A DNA stretch of 64,000 nucleotides, taken from a bacterium (GTDB lineage: Bacteria; Cyanobacteriota; Sericytochromatia; S15B-MN24; UBA4093). The notes beneath the pieces were generated by a model that searched no databases, had not been told where the DNA came from, and worked only from the letters and a program-made list of their open reading frames with translations. Where the stretch lies: assembly GCA_017744355.1 (NCBI GenBank), contig JAGIBK010000002.1:231001-295000 (forward strand), given 5' to 3'. A program made the position numbers and the translations under genes. Of this stretch, positions 36,355-44,651 are shown one piece after another. Numbering within the stretch: position 1 is the first letter of the stretch; every line of letters starts with the position of its first letter.

Positions 36355-37989
36355 CTAGCCCAGCATTCGTCGCAGCTTGGCGTGGTCGATCTTGGCGTTG
36401 TGGCGCGGGTCGAGGGGCATGCGCCGGATGAAGCGGACCTCGTCCACCGGCGCGCCACGGCCTGTCATGTGCGCGAGCAGGGCCTCTTTCCAGGTGCGGT
36501 GCTGCCACCACTGGCCGGGCGCGTGAGGGGCGACGACGAGTATCGCCCGCGCGCCGGGCCGCTCGATGAGCGCCGCATGCCGGACGAAGGGCAGTTGCCG
36601 GGCGATCGCCTCGACCTGCAAGGGGTAGAGGGTGCGATCGCCGTGCTGCACGGCGTTGTTCACGCGGCCCACTACCCAGAGGCGCTCCTGCACGTCGAAG
36701 TAGGCCAGATCCCCCATCCGATGCCAGAGGGTGCCGTGGGGGTCGCGGATCTTGTTGGCGAGGACCGCTTCGGGGTTGCGGTAGTAGTCCTTGCCCACGT
36801 GCTCGCCCGTGACCACCAGCTCCCCGACCTCGCCCGTCCCGAGCTCGATTGCTTCCCACCCCTGAGGGCCGAGCGCGACGGGGCCGTCGATCCGGCGGAT
36901 GATCTTGGCCGAGATGCCGTGCGCGAGGCGCCCCACGCAGGTCCCGTGCCCCGCCTCGGCGAGCGCGTCGGTCTCGTCGCAGGCCTCGGCGGCCTCAATC
37001 AGCGCGACCGGCTCGGCTTCGGTCGAGCCGTAGCCCACGTACGCCGAGCCGTTCGGCAGCACCTTGCGCAGCTTGCCGAGCAGGCCGGGCGGCACCGGCC
37101 CGCCGCCGGTGAAGACCGCGCGCACCGTATCGAGCGAGAGGCCGTGCGCCAGGCAGTGGTCCGCGATGGGGGCGAAGTAAGCAGGCGAGCCGACGGCGGT
37201 CGTGACGCCCCAGTCTTGGATCTGGCGGATGATGACGCGCGGGTCGATGGCCGAGGGCTTGGACGGCTTCATTCGCGGCACCACGCTCGTGACGCCCGAA
37301 GCGAGGTTGTTGAGGATGAAGATGGGCAAGGCCGGCAGGTCCACGTCCTCGGGCGTGAGCCCCAGCTCGCGCGAGAGGGCCTGGTGCTGGGCCACGAGGA
37401 AGCCGTGGGTGCGGTTCGCCCCCTTGGGGGTGCCGGTGCTGCCGGTGGTGAAGGTGATGAGGGCGGTGTCGTCGGGCTGGACCGCAGCGGTCTCGACGGC
37501 GGGGGCCGTCGCTTCGATGAGCTGCTCGAGTTGCAATTCACCAAAGCGCGCGGGGCCCCGGGCCGTGAGGCGGATGGGGATGTCCTTGAGCGCACCGGTT
37601 GCGCGCCCCAAGAGCTGGATGAGCGGTACGCCCGCGAAGGCCTTGGGCGAGGTGAGCGCGATGCAGCGCTTGATCTGGTCGAGTCCCACCCAGGGGTCGA
37701 TGAAGACGATGGGGGCCGCGAGCTTCAAGAGCGCGAGCAGCAGCGAGTAGAGCTCGAGGCTCATGGGGATCATGACGACCACGGCATCGCCGCGCCCGAT
37801 GCCGCGCGCGGCGAGGGAGGCGGCAAGGCGGTTCACCCGGTCCTCGAGCTGTTCGAAGCTCAGCTGCTGGTAGTCGATCGTGCCGCTCGGGCTGACGTTG
37901 CGAGGGAAGACCAGGGCGGGCTTGGTCGGAGAGACGCTCGCCCAGTGGCTGAGGTAGCGGATGACGTTGTCGTGCGTAGCTAAAGTCAT
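36355..37989 (-). CDS. Acyl-adenylate-forming ligase, OleC/fatty-acyl-CoA-ligase-like
   Basis: 544 residues of the ANL superfamily. The P-loop is FTTGSTGTPKGANRTHGFL, the A5 motif VGYGSTEAEPV, and the A7/A8 region HRMGDLAYFDVQERLWVVGR. The C-terminal signature RRMPLDPRHNAKIDHAKL closely recalls OleC, which activates beta-hydroxy acids in olefin/beta-lactone synthesis. OleA, OleB and OleD are absent, so a different acyl acceptor is likely. ATG follows the stop of the TPR gene directly (no gap), so translation is probably coupled. With UbiA and the phosphotransferase upstream it probably activates an acyl group for a specialised lipid (inference). Confidence 0.85.
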   Translation of the reverse strand: MTLATHDNVIRYLSHWASVSPTKPALVFPRNVSPSGTIDYQQLSFEQLEDRVNRLAASLAARGIGRGDAVVVMIPMSLELYSLLLALLKLAAPIVFIDPWVGLDQIKRCIALTSPKAFAGVPLIQLLGRATGALKDIPIRLTARGPARFGELQLEQLIEATAPAVETAAVQPDDTALITFTTGSTGTPKGANRTHGFLVAQHQALSRELGLTPEDVDLPALPIFILNNLASGVTSVVPRMKPSKPSAIDPRVIIRQIQDWGVTTAVGSPAYFAPIADHCLAHGLSLDTVRAVFTGGGPVPPGLLGKLRKVLPNGSAYVGYGSTEAEPVALIEAAEACDETDALAEAGHGTCVGRLAHGISAKIIRRIDGPVALGPQGWEAIELGTGEVGELVVTGEHVGKDYYRNPEAVLANKIRDPHGTLWHRMGDLAYFDVQERLWVVGRVNNAVQHGDRTLYPLQVEAIARQLPFVRHAALIERPGARAILVVAPHAPGQWWQHRTWKEALLAHMTGRGAPVDEVRFIRRMPLDPRHNAKIDHAKLRRMLG

Positions 37990-39015
37990 CTAGATGCGCT
38001 TGCTCTTGCCCTTTTCGACGTGGTTGAGCAGGGTACGGATCTGGTCCACCAGGTCCTGGCGCTTGAGCTGCTTGAAGGTGCGCTGAGCGGCGAGCAGGTG
38101 CTCGGTGGCTTCCTTGCCGCGCTGGTTGGCCACCAGGAAAGTGGCCAAGTCGAGCGAAGCCGCCCCCTGCGCCCACGGGTCGGTGCCGCTGCGGGCGACC
38201 TTCAGGGCCTCCTTGAAGCGGGCCTCGCCGACCTTCAGGTCCTTGCGATCGACGGCGAGCATCGCGAGCAGGCGCAAAGCGCCTTGCTCCGAGGCTTTGC
38301 TCTTGACGCTGCGGGCCATGGTGAGGGCTTCCTGGGCCGTTTTCTCCGCTTGATCCGCCTGCTTCATGTCCCGTTCGACGTCCGCCACGCGCAGCTTGAT
38401 CTTGACCGCGGTGTAGGTCTCGCCACGCGAAAGGGTGCGCTCGAGCGCCGTCGCGAGGCGCGCATAGCCCGCTTCGAACTGCTCCAGCTCGCACTCGGCA
38501 GAGCCCAGGTCGTAGGTGACGGCATCCAAGAGCTGCGGGTCGTCCACCGTCTCGGCGATGGGGAGCGCCTCACGGTAGTAATTCGCCGCAAGCCGGATTT
38601 TGCCCTCCCGCTCGGCCATGATCCCCAGGTCGTTCAAGGCGTTGGCGTAGCTGCGGCGATCGCCGTAGAGCTGGGCGAGGCCCAGGCCGTTGAGGAGGTA
38701 CTTGCGGGCCTCACGGTCGTTTTCCGAGCCCATCATGGCCTCGCCGCTCATGAGGAGCGCTTCGGGCAAGAGGGCGTGCAGGCCGCTCGCGCGGACGGCC
38801 GCCAGGCAAGCCTTGGCGAGCCGCATGGCTTCTTGCTGGTCGTCGCGGTCCATGGCCGCCTGGACTGCGCGGAAGCCGGCCTTGATCTCGGCCTCGCTCT
38901 GGCCGATGGCCTGCACCGGCGGCTTGCTCGTCACGGCGGCGGGGGCGGCGAGCGCCCCAGGTGCCGCGAAGGCGAACGCGAGGGCGAGGGCCAGAAGGGC
39001 CGGGCGAATTCGCAT
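37990..39015 (-). CDS. Exported TPR protein
   Basis: 341 residues. The start at 39015 gives a normal signal peptide (MRIRPALLALALAFAFAAPG, cleavage near ALAAP) with AAAGG upstream. Residues 45-330 are tetratricopeptide-like helical pairs (AEAEIKAGFRAVQAAMDRDD; YANALNDLGIMAEREGKIRL). It should be periplasmic. A TATAGAAT box at 39051-39058 (minus) could give it a promoter of its own inside the 57-base gap after the phosphotransferase gene. Possible scaffold for the neighbouring enzymes, though they are cytoplasmic or membrane proteins. Confidence 0.8.
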   Translation of the reverse strand: MRIRPALLALALAFAFAAPGALAAPAAVTSKPPVQAIGQSEAEIKAGFRAVQAAMDRDDQQEAMRLAKACLAAVRASGLHALLPEALLMSGEAMMGSENDREARKYLLNGLGLAQLYGDRRSYANALNDLGIMAEREGKIRLAANYYREALPIAETVDDPQLLDAVTYDLGSAECELEQFEAGYARLATALERTLSRGETYTAVKIKLRVADVERDMKQADQAEKTAQEALTMARSVKSKASEQGALRLLAMLAVDRKDLKVGEARFKEALKVARSGTDPWAQGAASLDLATFLVANQRGKEATEHLLAAQRTFKQLKRQDLVDQIRTLLNHVEKGKSKRI

Positions 39016-39072
39016 GAAGGAGCCTTTCTGCGTGAGCGGGGAGGGCATGGATTCTATACCCTTGATTTTCTG

Positions 39073-41754
39073 TTAAAGACGAACGGTTCCTTGACGGGCG
39101 TCCATCTCGACCACCTGGCCGTCCTGGACCCGACGGGTGAGGCCCTTGATGCCCACGATGGTGGGCAGCCCCAGCTCGCGGGCCACGATGGCCGAGTGGC
39201 TCAGGATGCTGCCGCGCTCGATGAGCAGGCCGGAGGCCGCCGGGTAGAGGGGGACCCAGCCCGGATCGGTGCGCTCGGCGACGAGGATCTCGCCGTTGAG
39301 GCGCATGTCGTCCTCGGGCGAGCGGATGACCCGCACCTTCTCCTTGACCACGCCGGGGCAGCAGCTGATGCCCTTGAGCACGTTGGGATCGCTCTCGCCC
39401 TGGTCTTCGGGCTGCTCGCCGACGAAGTGGTTGGCGAAGTGGACCGTCCCGTAGCTCTTGAAGCGGTCGTCGATCTCCTCGGCGCGGTAGCGGGCGAATT
39501 CCTCCTTGCGCAGGGCGGCGAGGCCCCTGAGGTTGGTGCTGGTCGCCGTGCCCTGGATGAAGCCCCAGATCTCGTCGAGGTTGAGGTAGAACACGTCCTG
39601 GGCGTCGTCGAGCAGGTCCCAGCCGGCGAAGGTGCGCCCGATGGACTGGAACATGTCGCGCAGCAGGCCGAAGATCTTGGTGCGCGCAAAGCGCATGTTC
39701 TCGCGGTTCTTCACGTGCCGGCGAGCGTTCATGAGCACCCAGTTGAAGAAGGCGTGCTTGAGCGGATTGCCTCCGAGCTTCTGGCGGACCAGGGTCTCGG
39801 CCTCGGTGCGGATCCGCTTCTCGTTGGCCTCCATCGCCGCGATGTCCAGGCTGGGCATCTTGAGGTAGTTCTTCACCATGGCGAAGACGAAGCTCGGGTC
39901 TTCTTTGAGGTTCTTCTCTTCGAGCTTCAGCTCGTTCATGCAGCGGTAGCCGTACTTGTCCAGGAAGTCCTGGACCTGAGCCCGCATCGTGGGGAAGCGG
40001 TCGTCTTGCTGGAGCAAGCCCCAGATCTCGCGCTCGTGGTTGGACTCGAAGAAGGCGCGCAGGGCCTCGTCGGCACGGGCGGCGAGCGCCATGCGCATGA
40101 TGGCCTTGGTGGGCTCGGTGGATTCGATCTCGCCCTCGCCACACAAAAGGTCGTTCTGGAGCGAGCCCGTCTCGTCGCCGCACCAGCCCACGCACAGCTT
40201 CTTGAGAACCCCGTAGAAGACCATGGCTGAGATGTCGGTCAGGATGGGGGCCTTCCACTGCCAGAGCAGCTTCTGTTCGAGGTCATGGAAGGCCACCTTG
40301 ATCTCGTCAGGGCGCATGGCCTTCCAGTCGTAGGTCTTGTAGTGCGCGTAGGCACGCTCGAAGTTGCCCTGGAACCACGCGACGCTCTTGTCGATCCGGC
40401 GGTAGTTGTCGAGTAGCCGCCAGCAGACGTACAGCAGCTTGGGCAGCTCCGAGTAGTTCTTCTCGCCCTTCTGATAGTCGGCCTTCTCCTTGACCCCCAT
40501 CATCTGGTCCATGAAGCCCTTGTTGTAGTTGAAGCCGGGCAACAGGGAGGTCATCTGGTACCAGTTGCCGAGGTTGTAGAAGACCCGGCCGCGCACCAGG
40601 CCGAGCAGGTTGCGGTAGGTCTGCTCGTTGGCCTTGATGGTCTCCTCGGGGATGCCGAGCACCGCCGAGACCTGGTTGTAGACGATGTTGTAGGCGTGAG
40701 AGGCAAAGGAGAAGGTCAAGGGCGAGGTCACCCCCGAGTAGCTCTCGGTGATGTTCGAGTTGTCCCAGATGATCTCCTTGCCGACGGTCGTCTGGGGCAC
40801 CTTGAGGTTGGTGATGGGCCGGGCCTGGAGGATGTAGATCCGGTCGTTCGCGATCGCCCACTCGATGTCCTGGGGCTTGCCGAAGTGGGCTTCGACCTTC
40901 ATGCCCCAGTTGGCGAGGGCCTGGGCCTGCTCATCGGTCAGGCACGGGATGTCTTGTTGCTCTGCTGCGACGTTGGCTTCGTAGGTCCCATGGCCGCGCC
41001 GCGAGGCGAAAGCGATCTTCTTGGGCTTGTTTACGGTCTCGGTGGTGAGGTGCTTTGTCTTCTTGTTGACAGTGAACGAGTCGGTGTCGAGCGCCCCCGA
41101 CACGATGCCCTCGCCCAGGCCGTAGGTGCCGTTGATGACCACCGTGTCGCGATCGCCCGTGAGCGGGTCGGCCGTGAACATGACCCCCGAGACGTCGGCA
41201 GGCACCATCTCCTGGACGATGACGGCGACTTCGGCCTTCACCGGGTCCAGGCCCTTGAGGTGGCGATAGGCGATCGCCCGCTCCGAGTAGGCGGAGGCCC
41301 AGCAGCGCTTGATGCTCTTGAGGACGGCCTCGGTGCCCTTCACGAACAGGAAGGAGTCCATCTGACCAGCGAACGAGTCCTTGGCGCCGTCTTCGCCGAC
41401 CGCCGACGAACGCACCGCCACGTAGGTCTCGGGCGCGAACTGGTCTTTGTAGGCGCGCTTGAGCTCGCGGGTCATGGCCTCCGGGATCTCGCTGGAGTCG
41501 AAGAGGCGCCGGATGGTCTCGCTCGCGGTCCTGGCCGCGTCGGGCTTCTCGAAGTCGAGGCCCGCGACCAGGGTCCGGATGACGGCTTCGAGGCCGGAGG
41601 CTGCCATGAAGCGTTTGAACATGCTCGTTGGCACGATGGCCCAGGGGGGCACGGGCAGCCCTTGGGCGCTCAGCGCCCGGAGGTTGAGGGCCTTGCCGCC
41701 CAGCTCGTGAGCGTCGAGGGAGTGCAGCGCGTTTGCTTTAGCGTCTTGTGTCAT
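39073..41754 (-). CDS. PEP-synthase-like phosphotransferase with rifampicin-phosphotransferase architecture
   Basis: 893 residues. Residues 1-315 are a PPDK N-terminal ATP-grasp domain (GGKALNLRALSAQGLPVPPW; VAVRSSAVGEDGAKDSFAGQ; DIEWAIANDRIYILQARPI). Residues 330-790 are a helical acceptor-binding domain. Residues 800-893 are the swivelling phosphohistidine domain (ERGSILSHSAIVARELGLP, catalytic His). The C-terminal PEP/pyruvate TIM barrel of true PEP synthases is missing. This is the layout of rifampicin phosphotransferase, which moves a phosphate from ATP through His to a small-molecule hydroxyl. The native acceptor here is unknown; a lipid or prenyl alcohol is suggested by the UbiA gene 12 bases upstream. 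Confidence 0.85.
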   Translation of the reverse strand: MTQDAKANALHSLDAHELGGKALNLRALSAQGLPVPPWAIVPTSMFKRFMAASGLEAVIRTLVAGLDFEKPDAARTASETIRRLFDSSEIPEAMTRELKRAYKDQFAPETYVAVRSSAVGEDGAKDSFAGQMDSFLFVKGTEAVLKSIKRCWASAYSERAIAYRHLKGLDPVKAEVAVIVQEMVPADVSGVMFTADPLTGDRDTVVINGTYGLGEGIVSGALDTDSFTVNKKTKHLTTETVNKPKKIAFASRRGHGTYEANVAAEQQDIPCLTDEQAQALANWGMKVEAHFGKPQDIEWAIANDRIYILQARPITNLKVPQTTVGKEIIWDNSNITESYSGVTSPLTFSFASHAYNIVYNQVSAVLGIPEETIKANEQTYRNLLGLVRGRVFYNLGNWYQMTSLLPGFNYNKGFMDQMMGVKEKADYQKGEKNYSELPKLLYVCWRLLDNYRRIDKSVAWFQGNFERAYAHYKTYDWKAMRPDEIKVAFHDLEQKLLWQWKAPILTDISAMVFYGVLKKLCVGWCGDETGSLQNDLLCGEGEIESTEPTKAIMRMALAARADEALRAFFESNHEREIWGLLQQDDRFPTMRAQVQDFLDKYGYRCMNELKLEEKNLKEDPSFVFAMVKNYLKMPSLDIAAMEANEKRIRTEAETLVRQKLGGNPLKHAFFNWVLMNARRHVKNRENMRFARTKIFGLLRDMFQSIGRTFAGWDLLDDAQDVFYLNLDEIWGFIQGTATSTNLRGLAALRKEEFARYRAEEIDDRFKSYGTVHFANHFVGEQPEDQGESDPNVLKGISCCPGVVKEKVRVIRSPEDDMRLNGEILVAERTDPGWVPLYPAASGLLIERGSILSHSAIVARELGLPTIVGIKGLTRRVQDGQVVEMDARQGTVRL

Positions 41755-41766
41755 GGTGAGGTCTCT

Positions 41767-42714
41767 CTAGAAGGCGAAGCCGATGCCGCGGCCCGCAGCG
41801 GAGCCGATCGCGATCGCCACGTAGCACAGCAGCATCAGAACCGCGGCCCAGTTGTCGAGGCCCTTGGCCCCCTTGGGAGTCGGCTTGAGCCAGAATTTCA
41901 CGAAACCGAAGGTCGAAACCAGCATGCCGAGCCCGAGCAGCCCATAGGCGACGGGTCCGAAGCCGACCTTGAGGCCGAGGAAAAGGGCGCATCCCGCACC
42001 GAAGGCAAGGCTCGAGAACGCCATCAGGGCAGCCAACGCAGGGCCGAAATGCTTGGAGTAAGAGTCAGCCAGAGGCTGTTCGTCCACCGGCATGCGGATC
42101 TTGCGCGACATCTCCCAGCCGAGGCCGGTGCCTGCGCCCATGCCGAGCTGCAACCAGAAGAGCGGGTGCCACGCGGCGCCCACCTGGGTGGCTGACAGCA
42201 TGAAAACATACACGCAAAGCAAAGGCGTGATGACCTGATGGGTCAACGCGTAGAGGACGATGTGCTTGTTCAACCACTCTCCGACGAAAAATTCCTTGTA
42301 CATCAGGAGCGCGTAAATGATGACAAGCACGTAAGATGCGATCGTGGGAATGCCCATCGGTAGATTGAGCAACAAGAGCGCACCCGCGACCGTCCAGCCC
42401 ATGACCTTCAACTCGGACAGGGGCATGATCCCGCGGGAGACGACCCGATCCGGGTGTGCCACCACGTCGCGGGCGTAGTCCTTGAACTCGTCGAAGACGC
42501 GCAGCAGGAAAAAGGTGAGCAGCACCGCCGCCATCCCTGCGATCGCGCGCCAGCCGAAGCGGGCCGCCCCTGCATGGGCCAGCCGCTCGGCCAGCAAGTA
42601 GTTGCTCAGGAAGAAGGCGCAGACCACGACCAGGTGGGTGCTCAGCGGAAAGCGCTCGTCGAGGTAGAGCTTGAGGCGCGCGGGAAAGGGAAGGGCTGGA
42701 GCGTTGGTTGCCAT
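41767..42714 (-). CDS. UbiA-superfamily prenyltransferase
   Basis: 315 residues from ATG with AAGGAG upstream. About eight to nine transmembrane helices. The first Asp-rich motif is RVFDEFKDYARD (UbiA NDxxDxxxD-like) near 70-80, and the second is SRKIRMPVDEQPLADSYSKH near 195-215; both bind Mg-diphosphate of the prenyl donor. It joins an isoprenoid chain to an acceptor in the membrane. It heads the minus-strand run UbiA, phosphotransferase, TPR, acyl ligase. Neither a quinone nor haem pathway gene is nearby, so the product is probably not a standard cofactor. Confidence 0.88.
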   Translation of the reverse strand: MATNAPALPFPARLKLYLDERFPLSTHLVVVCAFFLSNYLLAERLAHAGAARFGWRAIAGMAAVLLTFFLLRVFDEFKDYARDVVAHPDRVVSRGIMPLSELKVMGWTVAGALLLLNLPMGIPTIASYVLVIIYALLMYKEFFVGEWLNKHIVLYALTHQVITPLLCVYVFMLSATQVGAAWHPLFWLQLGMGAGTGLGWEMSRKIRMPVDEQPLADSYSKHFGPALAALMAFSSLAFGAGCALFLGLKVGFGPVAYGLLGLGMLVSTFGFVKFWLKPTPKGAKGLDNWAAVLMLLCYVAIAIGSAAGRGIGFAF

Positions 42715-42962
42715 GCGTTCTCCTTGGCGACGGGACGATGAGCGTCCTACCAGGCGATGGATGATCAAAAAAGCCTGGTGTCTTCAGAGGCTCTTGCTCT
42801 TCGTACCCAGCAAGCCCCGATCGCTAAGCCTTTCGCTTCATCTCCAGCCCCCTCGCCAGGGGTGCATGGCTTGCTGGCATCAAGCGCTCAACGCTCAAGG
42901 TTGAGAAGCCTTGCTCGCGTGGTAAAAGGGGGAAGTCGCCCTCTCTCATTCTGGAGCTGCGC

Positions 42963-44138
42963 ATGACGGCAGGTTTGACCAATCCAACTCTCGTGGCGGG
43001 CCAACAAGAGCGGGCGATCGAGGATCACGCCCTGCGCAGCGAGGTGGCAGGGCGCCCTTTCTTCCGGGCCATTGGCTACAGCAACTGCTGGGAGGACCCG
43101 GCCATCCTCCAGGAGGCCTTGCAGGTTCAGCCGGGTGACGTCTGCTTCTCGATTACCTCGGGGGGCTGCAACACCCTCAGCCTGCTCTTGCACGATCCGG
43201 CCCGGGTGGTCGCCCTGGACTTCAACCCCAGCCAGAACCATCTGCTGCGCTTCAAGATCGCTGCCTTCAAAGGCCTGGAGCACGGTGAGCTTCTCGAACT
43301 GATCGGGGTCCGTCCCTCCAGCCGCCGTCCGGAGCTGTACCAGCGGATCCGGCCGCTCTTGAGCGACGAGGCCCGCGCTTACTGGGATGCCAACCAGAAG
43401 CAGGTCGCTCGCGGCGTCCTGTACGCCGGTCGCCTCGAGCGCTACCTGCTCGCCTTCGGCGCGCTGATGCGCCTCATCTACGGCCGCAAGAAGCTGCGCG
43501 CCCTCTTCGACTGCGCGACTCTCGACGAGCAGCGGGCCTACTACGATCGCCACATCGACGGGCCCATCTGGCGCGGGATCTTCGACGTCTTCTTCAGCCG
43601 AGCGGTCATGACTCGGGCCAAGGACAAGGAGCACTTCCGGCTGGTCGACTTCGACGGCTTCGGCAAGATCTTCCGGGGCCGCGCCGCGCACGCTTTCACC
43701 GGGATCCCCATCCGGGACAACTACTTCCTGGCGCTCATCCTCCTGGGGAGCTACCTGGACGAGGAGGCGCTGCCCCCTTATCTGGCTGCCGAGAACTTCG
43801 CCGCCATGCGCGAGCGGGTGGAGCGAGTGGAGCTTGTCACCGGCGAGATCGAGCGCTACCTCTTGAGCGTGCCGGACGACACCTTCGACAAGTTCAACGT
43901 CTCCAACCTTTTCGACTGGATCAGCGAGCCCAACTTCGTGCGCCTGCACCAGGAGATCGTGCGGGTCGGCCGCAAGGGCGGTCGCATGGCCAACTGGAAC
44001 ACCCTCTTGGCCCGCGCCATCCCGGCGGAAAAGGTGCCCGAGATCGAGCGTCAGGCGGATGCCGCCCAAGGGCTTCTGAAGCGCGATCGCGCCTTCCTCT
44101 ACGCCAACTTCGAGGTCGGCGTCATCCGCAAGGCCTGA
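42963..44138 (+). CDS. DUF3419 / BtaA-like aminocarboxypropyl transferase
   Basis: 391 residues; GGAG seven bases before ATG. Matches BtaA, which moves the 3-amino-3-carboxypropyl group of S-adenosylmethionine to diacylglycerol in betaine-lipid synthesis. The BtaA hallmark YSNCWEDPAILQEAL is at about 38-52, and the SAM-binding region is CFSITSGGCNTLSLLLHDPA followed by ALDFNPSQNHLLRFK. The C-terminal FDKFNVSNLFDWISEP corresponds to the conserved LDHMDWL region. No BtaB methyltransferase is visible, so the headgroup may stay unmethylated or the substrate may differ. Divergent from the UbiA operon across 248 bases. Confidence 0.87.
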   Translation: MTAGLTNPTLVAGQQERAIEDHALRSEVAGRPFFRAIGYSNCWEDPAILQEALQVQPGDVCFSITSGGCNTLSLLLHDPARVVALDFNPSQNHLLRFKIAAFKGLEHGELLELIGVRPSSRRPELYQRIRPLLSDEARAYWDANQKQVARGVLYAGRLERYLLAFGALMRLIYGRKKLRALFDCATLDEQRAYYDRHIDGPIWRGIFDVFFSRAVMTRAKDKEHFRLVDFDGFGKIFRGRAAHAFTGIPIRDNYFLALILLGSYLDEEALPPYLAAENFAAMRERVERVELVTGEIERYLLSVPDDTFDKFNVSNLFDWISEPNFVRLHQEIVRVGRKGGRMANWNTLLARAIPAEKVPEIERQADAAQGLLKRDRAFLYANFEVGVIRKA

Positions 44139-44148
44139 TCTTCCCCCT

Positions 44149-44328
44149 TCAATCGTCCACGATCCCGCCCGTGAGGTCCGAGGGCTTCGGGGTGGGGGTG
44201 GCGCTCTGTTGTGGGTTCGCCACCGTCCCGAAGTCGTCTTCGGCCGCGCAGCTCGTCGCGAGGATCGCAAGCGAGAGGCTGACGAGCGACAAGGCGATCA
44301 GACGGCGCGGGAAGTGGTGGTGGGTCAT
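44149..44328 (-). CDS. Tiny lipoprotein (59 residues)
   Basis: The minus strand encodes MTHHHFPRRLIALSLVSLSL then a lipobox ATSC (Cys27) and a 32-residue acidic, Pro/Thr-containing mature part ending GGIVDD. GGAGGAG precedes ATG, and the ATG overlaps the upstream gene's TGA (ATGA), so it is translationally coupled. It is a real but easily missed gene; its end lies ten bases from the convergent DUF3419 gene. The mature chain is little more than a lipid anchor and spacer. Confidence 0.75.
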   Translation of the reverse strand: MTHHHFPRRLIALSLVSLSLAILATSCAAEDDFGTVANPQQSATPTPKPSDLTGGIVDD

Positions 44329-44651
44329 GGCTCCTCCAGGGGGATCGAGGCGGTGGCGAAGGGCGTCGGATCCGATCCCGGGGTGATCGTCGGTCCCGGG
44401 TGGCTCACCGGGATCGTGGGAGTGTAGGTTGGCTCGGGCGACGGGGTTGGCGTCGGAGTAGGGCGGGGCTTCGGACTTGGCGTCGGCGTCGGCGCGGGAT
44501 CCGGGCTCGGCAGCGAGCCGGTGAGCCGCTCGGTGCCGCTGGGGGCTGCCGTCAGCGAGAGGAGCCCCTCGTCCTCATCCGGAGCGGCGCAGCCGACGAG
44601 CATCAGCAGCCCCGTCGCGCACGCCAAGGCAAGCGACCTTGCGCGCCCCAT
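44325..44651 (-). CDS. Small lipoprotein with Pro/Thr-rich spacer
   Basis: 108 residues; signal peptide with lipobox LMLVGC (Cys21). The rest is a proline/threonine/serine low-complexity rod (DPAPTPTPSPKPRPTPTP), probably an extended wall- or envelope-spanning spacer. The ATG overlaps the stop of the 1095-residue lipoprotein (TGATG) and its own stop overlaps the next gene's ATG, so three genes are chained by coupled translation. Confidence 0.75.
   Translation of the reverse strand: MGRARSLALACATGLLMLVGCAAPDEDEGLLSLTAAPSGTERLTGSLPSPDPAPTPTPSPKPRPTPTPTPSPEPTYTPTIPVSHPGPTITPGSDPTPFATASIPLEEP

Noticed and set aside
36355-37989. Part of an ole olefin-biosynthesis cluster
   Set aside because: The ligase resembles OleC, but no thiolase OleA, hydrolase OleB or reductase OleD is present in the window.
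35743-40230. Plus-strand open frames of about 740 codons over the ligase and phosphotransferase genes
   Set aside because: Antisense shadows in GC-rich DNA; the minus-strand proteins have clear family motifs throughout.
42769-42962. A tRNA or small RNA gene in the UbiA/DUF3419 gap
   Set aside because: No TPsiC-loop GGTTCGAATCC-type sequence and no cloverleaf fold visible; only a short CTCAAC/GTTGAG inverted repeat.
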